Shown here one piece after another: positions 57,501 through 64,000 of a stretch of 64,000 bases of DNA. The translations under genes and the position numbers were made by a program. The notes under the pieces are model-generated. The model saw only the letters and a program-made list of their open reading frames with translations, was not told the origin of the DNA and made no database searches. Source of the stretch: Saxidomus purpurata (taxonomy: Eukaryota; Mollusca; Bivalvia; Venerida; Veneridae); the NCBI GenBank assembly GCA_022818135.1, contig JAFMSR010000015.1:31045929-31109928 (forward strand), given 5' to 3'. Each line of letters opens with the position of its first letter. Position 1 is the stretch's first letter.

Positions 57501-58089
57501 TAATGGTAGATCGTTGTTTTCTTTCATTTCTAGTCTTAGTTATTGTACTATTCAAAATTAAAGATGCAAAGAGACCAACGATGACAGCCGAGGAATCACC
57601 TTTCCCGAATATAAATAATTTATCAGTACCCGGATGTGCGAAGCCGAGAGTAGGTTGCAATTTTTATGATGTTGACCACTTTCGTATTTTGTAAAATAAC
57701 TTAGAACTTCAAGTTACAAAATGTATGATGTCAAAATTATCTGTAACATGAACTGAGCACTTTTGTTTCCCGTTTCATGGGCAGAACAGATTCTTAATTT
57801 GGATTGGGAAATAAAATAAAAACATCTATGCCCGTGACATTGTATAACAACACAAAACTTCTTCCCACATCAATGCTGATTTCCAAAAGTTGTCTCCCTT
57901 AGTTGTCGAACACTTTATAATTTTCGTCATCACTTGCACATTTTTACCTTGCGTTGCCTCTAGGAATGACTTAAATTCGTCTATAGACAAATCGACAAAA
58001 CTTTCACCAATATGTTTTCCAAATCGTTCGAGAAAAGAACAGACGATGGCGAAATTTGGATCTAGCTCGTAATTTTCTGAGTCCTGCAT
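39440..58089 (-). CDS. RSF1: Remodeling and spacing factor 1 (RSF1), nine exons, 3' incomplete
   Basis: Nine exons chain in phase: 57948-58089, 57023-57120, 56225-56317, 55617-55751, 51795-51874, 49512-49654, 43202-46407, 42307-42430 and 39440-39567 (1,383 codons so far). The N terminus (NFAIVCSFLERFG) matches the conserved start of RSF1. Residues ~60-180 carry the conserved WHIM-type region (EYNDRFNRRVNAELDEG, PLGKDKLGRSYWLMQ). A very long, charged, probably disordered exon follows. Exon 9 opens a PHD finger (DPCKVCNKGNNP) whose remaining zinc ligands are not found. RSF1 is the histone-binding partner of the ISWI ATPase in the nuclear RSF complex, which spaces nucleosomes; the PHD finger and acidic stretches are expected to contact histones. 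The human protein is 1,441 aa, so the C-terminal exons are missing, in the 38620-39119 gap or elsewhere. Confidence 0.9.
39683..39857 (+). mobile_element. tRNA-derived SINE in RSF1 intron 8
   Basis: A box TTGATAGCTCAGTGGTTAGG, degenerate B box (AGCTTTGAATCC), and a body with TTTTCTTGGTCAAAGACA, ending at the AT-rich element. Confidence 0.6.
39858..40782. mobile_element. AT-rich TIR element with iterated TAATTACAATTA motifs
   Basis: Both ends (39858-40000 and 40640-40780) consist of repeated AATTAATTACAATTA-like blocks in inverted orientation around a less repetitive 640-bp interior with no ORF. Adjacent on the right is a perfect 9-bp-stem hairpin AGAGGCACTGGCAGTGCCTC. The class of element is not identified. 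Confidence 0.5.
40925..41575 (+). repeat. Pearl-like element fragment F
   Basis: The head CTAGAACTATCACTGAAGGT resembles that of element B. The core repeats contain CCTGTGACCTTGACCTAGCA and GTGATCTTGACCTTTGACCT, and the right edge AGGTGAGCTAAAAATAG resembles elements D/E. Possibly a chimera of two families. Confidence 0.45.
41650..42260 (+). repeat. Degenerate tandem repeats, RSF1 intron 8
   Basis: Three to four diverged units of ~155 bp, each with a form of ATACAGGATT, AACTCTAAGCATGACCTT and TTTTAAAATCCTT.ATGCATGA.AGAGTTA. Another pearl-type core lineage. Confidence 0.5.
42307..42430 (-). CDS. RSF1: RSF1 exon 8
   Basis: Acceptor TTTTTTACCTAG, donor GAAAAA/GTAAGT; 124 nt. Encodes LPARRVSIETTDSEEEEGQY and LGRNAKRVAARK; phase 0 start and phase 1 end fit its neighbours. 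Confidence 0.82.
43202..46407 (-). CDS. RSF1: RSF1 exon 7 (long disordered acidic/basic exon)
   Basis: A 3,206-nt exon with acceptor ATTCATTCACAG and donor AAAAAG/GTGAGA, 1,069 codons with no stop. The true frame starts about 54 codons before the first in-frame Met (DAAYAVYFSSSPRFFKPPKR). Rich in Lys, Glu, Ser, Asp and Asn and poorly ordered. It includes the acidic GDEIIHIEEASDDSDDDTKT and a basic C-terminal part (GKGREKKVKSSKGSYTKGSR). It contains one copy of the 117-codon unit that is triplicated in the pseudogene. Confidence 0.88.
46500..47160. mobile_element. ~650-bp TIR element (MITE) in RSF1 intron 6
   Basis: AAAATGGGTCCAGATGAG near 46542-46559 is exactly inverted at about 47102-47119, with further inverted similarity outwards (GAGCTAAATTGTGACTG against CTAGTTCAGTTGTGACG). 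No ORF inside. The left flank carries CACCGAGGGTAACTGTTTTG. Confidence 0.65.
47171..48474 (+). mobile_element. Pearl/HINE-like element C (145-bp core x ~4)
   Basis: The head ATGTCTCCC (47171) is followed by a unique segment, then about four copies of a ~145-bp core (GAGAAATTGACCAACGGTCA, AACAATAGGGATCATCTGCT, AAAGGAACTCTAGTTAT). A GGAC/GGACT microsatellite comes next, then the terminal hairpin ATGTCTCCCCC...GGGGGAGACAT at 48447-48474. The head motif equals the hairpin arm. Several cores carry the overlapping TGACCTTGACCTTTGACCT motif. Confidence 0.75.
49254..49325 (-). tRNA. tRNA-like gene, TGA at anticodon position, with T6 terminator
   Basis: A 72-nt sequence folds as a full cloverleaf: acceptor GGCTTGA/TCAAGCC, D arm GCTC-AGTTGGTA-GAGT, anticodon stem TCCGC/GCGGA, T arm CTGGG-TTCAAGT-CCCAG. 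The loop CCTGACA places TGA at 34-36 but has C instead of the near-universal T at position 33, and the variable loop is too short for a serine tRNA. A TTTTTT terminator begins four nucleotides after the gene. It is either a tRNA-derived repeat/SINE head or a pseudo-tRNA, and lies in RSF1 intron 6. Confidence 0.5.
49512..49654 (-). CDS. RSF1: RSF1 exon 6
   Basis: Acceptor GTATTGTTGCAG, donor ACAG/GTATGA. Encodes EVDELESFIETLEEAEELKQ and EDPALPKSGEVSPQKKVSPK, aligning with the human NRNELAETLALLKAQ helix. Its 3' part is present in the pseudogene at 19630-19751. Confidence 0.85.
50541..51407 (+). mobile_element. Pearl/HINE-like element D (~155-bp core x 4)
   Basis: Head ATATCGCTCACCTTAATACA; about four core units (TATGTAAAACCAAGTGACCC, GGGGTCATAATTTGAACAAT, TCTTGGTAGAGGTCCACTAG, TGGTTTCAGAGAAGATTTTT). 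A GGACGGACAGACGGATGGAC microsatellite is followed by the hairpin GCTCACTCTGGCAC-TTT-GTGCCAGGTGAGC (51373-51402). Same family as the element at 3384-3824. Confidence 0.7.
51410..51700 (+). repeat. Fragment of GACCTTGACC-type core repeat
   Basis: AGTAGGGGTTGTCTACTCAG and GTCACTGTGACCTTGACCTT resemble element C cores; the tail ACAAACAAACAGACATACC is microsatellite-like. No terminal hairpin. Confidence 0.45.
51795..51874 (-). CDS. RSF1: RSF1 exon 5
   Basis: Acceptor TCTCTTTAG, donor CAG/GTATGT; 80 nt, phase 2 end. Encodes DKEGGMGLFRGWYNDLTKDE then TWNIVC, aligned with human QDGSSWKCIVRN. Confidence 0.82.
52262..52525 (-). mobile_element. SINE (family 2), RSF1 intron 4
   Basis: On the minus strand CACGACCGTACCTC, CAGGAAGCGGACTTG, CTCGATAAGCTCAGAGCTTT and AATTAGTATAAACT match the body of the SINE at 18150-18335. 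The tRNA-like head is degenerate. Confidence 0.6.
52674..54712 (+). mobile_element. Element B-type pearl array, split by insertion
   Basis: The head CCTATCACTAAATGTGATTA with poly-C and (CA)n is followed by 146-bp core units like those of element B on both sides (52790-53027 and 54387-54712) of a 1.35-kb insertion. The terminal hairpin is missing at the right end. Confidence 0.65.
53036..54386. mobile_element. hAT-like element nested in a core repeat
   Basis: It splits a core unit between its GTGCT(T/A)GAC and CCATTG parts. The ends carry the 11-bp inverted repeat AGTGTTATATC, flanked by TAGACGGT and TAGACCAT, an 8-bp target duplication with two differences. Subterminal regions are rich in AAGGGCA. 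The 112-codon frame inside (53591-53929) shows no transposase motif. Confidence 0.6.
55617..55751 (-). CDS. RSF1: RSF1 exon 4 (WHIM-type motif)
   Basis: Acceptor GTTCTCGTAG, donor GCAG/GTAATG; 45 codons. Encodes NLCEDQFEYNDRFNRRVNAE and PLGKDKLGRSYWLMQ, matching human CECQFDDNLKFKN...PIGRDKDGLMYWYQL, the most conserved part of the N-terminal domain. Confidence 0.9.
56225..56317 (-). CDS. RSF1: RSF1 exon 3
   Basis: Acceptor TATGCATTGCAG, donor AAAG/GTAAGC; 31 whole codons. Encodes FCRDFPDGDDKLIKENGYEN and IPVSVKLRILK, equivalent to human ICQEFNSTW...GYLEMSVECKLALLK. Confidence 0.88.
56793..56925 (-). mobile_element. tRNA-derived SINE (family 4), RSF1 intron 2
   Basis: Minus strand: A box CTCGATAGCCTAGTGGTAGA, degenerate B box, then GGCCGCGTCATACCAAAGAC and GATGATACCAGAAGCTCC. 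The head resembles a tRNA cloverleaf with a CCCGC stem. Confidence 0.6.
57023..57120 (-). CDS. RSF1: RSF1 exon 2
   Basis: Acceptor TTTATTTTGCAG, donor CAAG/GTAACA. Encodes IFVKLHLVLNRGIG and KPDEWLKGVIK, aligning with human ELHLKLMRKIGKSV...WEKYLIK. No ATG, so it is easily missed as an ORF. Confidence 0.88.
57503..57694 (+). CDS. Doubtful small secreted-type ORF in RSF1 intron 1
   Basis: 63 codons on the strand opposite RSF1. The first ~22 residues (MVDRCFLSFLVLVIVLFKIK) look like a signal peptide. The remainder contains two cysteines (VPGCAKPRVGC). No splice sites or family match support it; it may be a chance frame. Confidence 0.2.
   Translation: MVDRCFLSFLVLVIVLFKIKDAKRPTMTAEESPFPNINNLSVPGCAKPRVGCNFYDVDHFRIL
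57948..58089 (-). CDS. RSF1: RSF1 exon 1 (start codon)
   Basis: ATG at 58087-58089; 47 codons plus one nucleotide; donor CAAG/GTAAAA. It encodes NFAIVCSFLERFGKHIGES, the most RSF1-specific match in the window. The frame runs past the donor to a stop at 57826, but that extension is intronic. Confidence 0.9.
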
Positions 58090-58940
58090 CTTTTAGAAAA
58101 TGCGTAACTAAAGTTAGTGCGGTTCAATTCCAGACAAAACGTCTTAGTATTATGAATAGAAATGTCAGTTTTATTACTAAGATTTAATGAACTAATTTGG
58201 GAGTGACACAGCTCAAATTACCTGAAACTGTTTTTGAAAAATCGATTCGAACAAAATATTGAGAAAGCTAGCTTTAAGTGTCCGTAATCGGCAAGTTCCG
58301 GCATTTCCCGTAAACGCGGAAAAAAGTTTTACGCGGCGAAATTTTTAATTAGATATATTCCGCGGTCAATGCGTCCAAAAATTTAAGATTGTAGTTTAAA
58401 CTAATAGGTATTGTTCTGATAGGAAGCCACAGCTGCCGGAAATATCTTTAGAAATGACTGTGCTTTTTATGTTAAGAACAGAACATGCCTGCAATACACA
58501 ATTTAGTTTTATTTTGAGTGGGCAAGATGTCCAGATAAACAGATGTAGATCTAACATGAGCTCTCCAGGAACTTTTCAAACGACTATTAACAAGAGTAAA
58601 CATACTAGAAACAAAATGCATAAAAACTGATCAATGAAATGCATTAAATTGTAGTTAAACCTTTACTTACTAAGAAACATAATTTTGATATTAGCCTCTA
58701 AGGTACATGGTGAGAGCTGCGTGATATCTGCTGATGGCTTTAGAAAGGCTGACACTGAAAAGCTATATATATACGACACAAACTGCGTAAGGTAAGAAAT
58801 AGTTTAAGATAAATATATATCATTACAAATTAGATTTAGAATGAACAGATCAGCAGCTATCACACGGTGAGTAGGCCCTATAAAAAAAAGTAGCAAATAA
58901 AACAAAAATAACCCCAAAAACAGAAAGCACATCATAATTA
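58090..58940. other. Upstream region of RSF1
   Basis: Probable promoter and 5' UTR territory for RSF1 (transcribed leftward). No TATA box or other element can be assigned with confidence. Confidence 0.35.
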
Positions 58941-58941
58941 A

Positions 58942-60770
58942 GGGAACCAGACGTTTCGGCCCCAGTACGTTTCGGCCTCAAGAAAATTGTGATGACGTTT
59001 CGGCCACATGACATTTCGGCCTCACTTTACGTCCATTTCGGCCCCAATTCATATAATTATAAGAGTCAACTATATCACGGACATATTTTTTTTTGGTTTT
59101 ATGGTATAATCAAATATAAATATTGAATTATAGGTGTAAATATTGAGTTATAAGTGGAATTTTAATTTTGTTATTGGTATTTGCTAACGATTACAATAAT
59201 GAATCATTGTTATTTTGCGTTTTGAATAAATGGTGATGTATACAATAAACGAGTCTGTTGTTATTTTCTAATTGTGCAAAAAGTTGTTTGTGTCCGCAAT
59301 TTAAAGATGATATTTTAATGCATTTCGGTTCCTCTGATATAACTTATTAATAAGTGGAACAATTTCAAAGGATAATAGGTAATTAATTTAATTACGTGAA
59401 TGATTAGGTGATTATGCATGAAAAGAACCAATTTGTTGATGCGGCGGCAATATTTCGGTTACTTTGATGCAATTGATTGATATTTGCGCTGAAGTTTATT
59501 TAAAATTTAATGAATTTCATTGGTGTTAAAGTGAATTACTCACAAAAAGATACAAGATAAATAACTCGTATTGAAATTATAATAACATTCCTTAAAGTCA
59601 AGTCAGGTCAAAGAACCTTTATTCACTCATTTCATTACAATGAAATAATGATGTTACAATAGTATAAAACTATGAGGCTCATATACAATTATGGTAATAC
59701 AAAACATTTCGATGAGTTGTCGTGTCGATCTTTTGTCGTGTCGGTGAGTTGTCGTGTCGATGAGTTGTCTGGGGAAATTTTAAATGTGAGCCTGGAACTT
59801 TATATTTTTGCTGCTTCTGTGTAACGTCTTTTTATTTTTTGTGTTCAACAGCAATGAAAACGTTACTGCACTCGCTCTATAAAATAAATAAAAAAAGAGA
59901 AAGAGTTTGTTTTCGTTTTTATGAAAAAAACATGTTGCTTTATCAATTCTCTATAATCATATATTGATTAGTAATCATAATTTTCTTTTTGACATCTTTA
60001 AATTTCTCTAATTATCACGCAGTGATTAATTGTTTAAATCATCGAAAAAGTCGGTCTGTGCTAGTAGATTGATTGAATTAAGTTGTTTGTTCACACATGT
60101 CATGCCTAATTCACACGTGCGTGTCATAACCACTTTAACTATCATTAATGTTTTAAGTAACAAACCAGAACAGAAGAACAGAAGTTAATTTATTACTCTC
60201 AATACATATAAACAAAACATGGGAGTTTCAGTTTATCATGATAAAATAGTTATTATGATATGTAAATACAGTATGTTCTTCTCTTTTTTTTGTGTTAAAT
60301 ATTGTTTTGTGCATTTCTGTTATTTTGTATAATAACCTTTCGTTTTGTTGTGGGTATAATTGTTTTGTGCGCTTCTTTTTTTATATAGAAATCTGTGTTT
60401 TTTATTCTGTTTCTTTTTTTTTCATGCAGTTATCCGTTTTCCTATGTTTACATACAATGTTATATCTAATGAAATAATGATATGAAAGTATATACTACTT
60501 ATGTTTTCATATTCTTCGCTAACAACTCAACTGAAAGGCACATCGATTTCAATTATCATTGTATTGATGCACGATGTGTTAAAACGTTAGAAAAGAAACA
60601 TTAGCCGTATCCGTTTACATGTTTAAAACCACATAATATGTCATTAGCTTTCTGGGGCCGAAATGTCATGTGGCCGAAACGGCAATGGGGCCGAAACGTC
60701 GAGGCCGAAATGTCTTTGCGGCCGAAACGTCATGTGGCCGAAATGTCATGGGGCCGAAACGTCTGTAATT
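58942..60770. mobile_element. 1.8-kb element with iterated TTTCGGCC termini, 9-bp TSD
   Basis: Both ends are arrays of an ~15-17-bp motif (ATGACGTTTCGGCC / ATGACATTTCGGCC): about five copies at the left (58949-59048) and seven, inverted, at the right (60655-60762). Identical CATAATTAA flanks the element at 58933-58941 and 60771-60779. A 9-bp TSD with long repetitive termini suggests a Mutator-like/foldback element. The interior is AT-rich with no transposase. It also contains a second iterated motif, GAGTTGTCGTGTCGAT, at 59712-59770. Confidence 0.7.
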
Positions 60771-60921
60771 CATAATTAATATATAATATGAAACTCAATA
60801 AATAAATTACTAAAGTCTTAAAAATTGTATTGAGGACAATGAACAACAAAAGTAGAGACAATAATATATAACAATGCTACAAAGAGGAAAATAATGCAAC
60901 ACAAGGGAAAAAATAATAATG

Positions 60922-60923
<2 letters not shown>

Positions 60924-60965
<42 letters not shown>
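60924..60965. repeat. (AT)n microsatellite
   Basis: About 20 AT units. Confidence 0.9.
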
Positions 60966-60967
<2 letters not shown>

Positions 60968-61139
60968 AGCAAAACGAAAAATAATTGTACAATACAGGGG
61001 AATAACACAAAAAAAGTAATGAATATGAACAAACTGTCATGCATGCAACCCGTGTACTGTGTTGTTTATTTTCTGTTTGTTTTGTTTAGCATTACACTTA
61101 AAATTTTGACCATTCCAATTTGACATTAAACTTTTGAAT

Positions 61140-62790
61140 TGATTAAAACTATTACATTGCCTAAAAAAATTCGGGAAGAGAGTTCCATCGTACAGGGGCT
61201 GCATTCTTACCAGCTCTAGTTGTTTTCACTTGTGGTACCTGCAATAGATTTGAATAACGAAAGTTATAATTGTTATTTTGCTTTTGTATAAGATCAGACA
61301 GGACAGGAGGGGCTAAATTATTAAATATTTTTGAGAACTGCTACATGAATAGAAGTGCTAAGATAGTGGACAAAAATTGAAGTTAGACGAATAGAAGTAT
61401 GGGAAATAGTTAACATGTTCAGTTTACCTAATTTTTTACCAATGCGTTTTAAAATGTTTAATTGTTGAGCTACTTTCTTGCAGATATTTCCTTTATGGGA
61501 CTCAAAAGATAACCTAAAATCAATATCAATTCCGAGTAATTTAACAATTTCTTCGCATGAGATACTTGATCCGCCAAAACTAAATACGGGCGATTTGCTG
61601 TTTGATTTCTTCCTTATTGCTATAGCCTGAAATTGATCTGGATTTGCTTGCATTTTATTAAATTTAAACCAATATATTAGAATATCACTTTCTGTAGGAC
61701 ATTAATAATTTCATCAACATTTGGTACATCGAAAGATAATGTATTGTCATAGGCATAGTTGTAAAGATTACCTCTTTTATGAAATAGAATATATAATTAT
61801 TGAAAACATTGAAAAGTAAAGGGCCTAAAGTTGATACTTGAGTAACCCCTTCATTTATATAAGCCAAAGAATTAAAAATATTTCAAATTTTTATCTGTTG
61901 TTTTCTGTTACTTAAATAAGATTCTAAAAGATCAACTGAAGGTTTACTTAAACCATAAAAAGACAACTTGCAGAAGAGATTATCATGGGGTAAGCAATCA
62001 AAGGCTTTAGATAAATCCATTAAATAGCGGCTATATATTCATTCCTATCAAGTGCTAATTTCCAATCATTCAGGAGTTTCAGAAGAGTGGCCTGGCACCC
62101 ATAACCTTTTCTAAATGCACATAAAATAACTGTCAAAGATATTTTCGAAATATTCCGTCAATTGCTATGAAATAACTTTTTCGATTTTTTTGAAGGCATT
62201 GGTAAAATAGTGACTAGCCTGTAATTTATTTCAACATTGTATCATTTTTCTTATGTATAGGTGTTACTTGAGCGTGTTTGAGCCTGTTTGGAAAATAACT
62301 GCTGTTTATAGAAATACTTACTGTAATTGGTGAATTTAAGGATGGTTTACTTAATTTGAGCAATTTTGCTGAATTTCTTTTTGCACCTGTAGCTTTTTTT
62401 TAGGAATTAAAATTGTCAATTATTCTAGAAACCTTTTTTTCCCATTGGTATTTGTGAAGTTAAACATGTTCTCACCAAAGCTCTTTTCTTTGATTTTATT
62501 TAAGAATGGGTGTTCATGGGCGTCAAACGTGTACTCTTCGCCTATACTATCTGCTAAATTTACATAAAAATCATTAAAAAATCTGCAAGATCTGGTTTGT
62601 CCGAGACTATTTTGTTGTTTTAATTAAGACTAATTTTAGATTGAGAGTTGCAAGATTTTTTCGACATGTATGGTTTTATTGTAGACCAAAAATCAGTGGC
62701 TTTACATCCGCCTATACATCTTTCTTGAAAATAATTGTCTAAAGATTTCTATTTAAGCTTATTAACAAATATTGTACTTTTCCTGAAATG
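61140..62790 (-). pseudogene. Decayed non-LTR retrotransposon (reverse transcriptase)
   Basis: Minus-strand fragments in order: FRKGYGCQATLLKLLNDWKL then, after a one-base deletion, MDLSKAFDCLPHDNL (62000-62130); VTQVSTLGPLLFNVFNNYIF, the VPQGS.LGPLLF motif (about 61790-61850); NYAYDNTLSF, a decayed YADD box (61735-61775); and NPDQFQAIAIRKKSNSKSP ... CKKVAQQLNILKRIGKKLGK (61440-61650). Frameshifts, stops and loss of the active-site Asp (ADD to AYD) make it non-functional. It is a different LINE lineage from the copy at 9.8-11.6 kb. Confidence 0.85.
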
Positions 62791-63189
62791 TTCCCAAGCT
62801 TTGTAAGTTTTTCCTGCGTGATCTATTCATATAATGGTAATTGTTGGTTTCTCTTATACATTTCTTCAACTGGTACATGTTTGTCAAAAATATATACATC
62901 TGCCTCAAAATTTTCACAAATGGTATCAATATCTAAATTTTGATTTGAATGCAAACTTTGTGACAGTTTTGTGTATGAAAGGTTGAAGTATTTAACGCGT
63001 CAACATCAATATTTTAAAGCGTCTTTTTACTTTCTGTTTTTCATTTTTGGGGGTAATGTTATTAATAACTGTTGAAATTATGTTGTGACAATCACGTATA
63101 CATGTACAAAAAATTAAAGTTTTGATAACTGGTTAAACAAGATTCTTTAGATTGGATACAAGATCCCTGGTTAAAATACACTTTAGGGA

Positions 63190-63312
63190 ACTTCTAACGC
63201 TACCTTTAGTCTTTATTCATTATTTTGAAAACTACTGTTACAATTTACTTGAAACTTCACACGAGTAGTAAATAGTATATTAGACAAATTTTGTATAATT
63301 TTAATTGCAAAG
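63190..63312 (-). repeat. Dispersed repeat, inverted copy of 8640-8755
   Basis: CTACCTTTAGTCTTTATTCA, TTTTGAAAACTACTGTTACA and TTACTTGAAACTTCAC are the reverse complement of the 8640-8755 segment with few changes. Confidence 0.7.
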
Positions 63313-63352
63313 GACCCTTGGTTACTAAACTTCACTTTCTCAAAAAATAATA

Positions 63353-63803
63353 ACCCCAAAAATCGAAAGTCGCAAAATTTGCTGTTTTCGCATTGTGTTA
63401 ATTGGGCGGAATGCACGTATAAAAGTCTCTGCTACTGGGCCTTGTGTGCGGTCACATTCCATTTTTTCTCGGACTTAAATCTGTGTTCATGAATCCGATC
63501 TCAACCCTATTAAGCACATTTGGGATGCCATTTGTCGGGCCGTCAGAGCAAGAAGGCCGGTCAACTTGGGACAACTGCGACAATATGTGGTGGAAGCATG
63601 GAATCGGGTTCCTCGGCACACATATGTAGGCAGTATGTAGCGTCCATGCGCAGCCGTTGCATGCATACGGGCCGTTATCGATACCATTGATATTTTATGA
63701 ATTAACTATTATTAAACAATGTAGCGAAGGAATAACAAAATAAAACGTTGATTTTAACGCTGTGAAATGCGTTGTTCATTTTTGCGACTTTCGATTTCGA
63801 GGG
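63353..63803 (+). mobile_element. Internally deleted Tc1-like transposon
   Basis: TIRs: AAATCGAAAGTCGCAAAA near 63360-63377 and its inverse near 63779-63797, with TA flanking both ends (63351-63352, 63804-63805). Between them remain a short 5' segment and the 3' end of a transposase gene, so most of the gene has been deleted. Confidence 0.7.
63497..63700 (+). pseudogene. Tc1 transposase C-terminal remnant
   Basis: In frame from 63497: DLNPIKHIWDAICRAVRARR, then LGQLRQYVVEAWNRVPRHTY and GSM. The usual DLNPIEHIWD motif of Tc1 DDE transposases is recognisable (E to K). A TAG at 63638-63640 interrupts the Arg/Cys-rich C terminus; similarity resumes weakly to 63700. The catalytic core is absent, so it cannot be active. 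Confidence 0.8.
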
Positions 63804-64000
63804 TAGCGTACATTACACGTGCGGTAAATGGGTATTTACGCAACCACCAAATAATATATTAGTATACTAGCGGTGAAATACAACAGACCACAAATTGTTG
63901 TGAAAATTTGGTTTAGATATCTGGTACAGTCAATCATTGAAACTGTGTTGATGGAATATACTTGGATTATATGAGCTTTTGACAGTGTATCTCATGCAAG

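Noticed and set aside
57826..57947. RSF1 exon 1 reading on into the intron to a stop at 57826
   Set aside because: The CAAG/GTAAAA donor at 57948 and phase match with exon 2 show the extension is intronic.
60810..61040. 76-codon frame with IYIYIYI run
   Set aside because: Translation of the (AT)n microsatellite.
1..64000. CRISPR arrays, operons or prokaryotic defence genes
   Set aside because: The tandem repeats have 145-155-bp units without CRISPR-like spacers, and all recognised genes are spliced eukaryotic genes.

Overview
This is a eukaryotic window, most likely from a bivalve mollusc nuclear genome (a clam-like animal). The evidence is AT-rich intergenic DNA, short GT-AG exons in long introns, tRNA-headed SINEs, several mobile elements built from ~145-155 bp tandem core repeats (pearl / Helentron-associated type), hAT, Tc1 and pogo-like DNA transposons, and non-LTR retrotransposons. 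The species assignment is inference. Two runs of exactly 500 N (23004-23503 and 38620-39119) are scaffold-gap placeholders, so the window is three contigs joined in an order the sequence alone cannot prove.

Region 39.4-58.1 kb (minus strand) carries the best-supported gene: a remodeling and spacing factor 1 (RSF1) orthologue. I could chain nine coding exons in consistent splice phase from the start codon at 58089 to a half PHD finger ending at 39440 (1,383 codons, 3' incomplete). Its introns are full of repeats: SINEs, pearl/HINE-like arrays, a nested hAT-like insertion, a tRNA-like gene and MITEs.

Region 12.3-19.8 kb (minus strand) holds a partial, broken second copy of RSF1 (the end of exon 6 plus exon 7). 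It has two in-frame stops and an internal 351-bp segment tandemly triplicated. A 3.2-kb TIR element sits in its intron. Downstream of it on the same strand are a 5'-truncated LINE with an intact reverse transcriptase ORF (9.8-11.6 kb) and three orphan exons of unknown identity (9.7, 7.9 and 4.8 kb).

Region 23.5-38.6 kb, the contig between the two gaps, holds a complete three-exon Ly6/uPAR three-finger gene on the plus strand (31266-35065, 123 aa, signal peptide, 10-cysteine ectodomain, GPI-type tail). The acceptor of its exon 2 lies in a 60-bp minisatellite. An inverted relic of that exon with its minisatellite lies at about 30.0 kb, and a ~350-bp flanking segment is also present in inverted orientation (29.06-29.40 and 38.29-38.62 kb), which marks an old inverted duplication of the locus. 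An unidentified minus-strand terminal exon lies at 27.3 kb.

Region 58.9-64 kb, upstream of RSF1, is mobile DNA: a 1.8-kb element with iterated TTTCGGCC termini and a 9-bp target-site duplication, a decayed LINE, and an internally deleted Tc1-like element. I found no operon, CRISPR array or prokaryotic defence system. The most unusual material is the repeat architecture and the two partial gene duplications.
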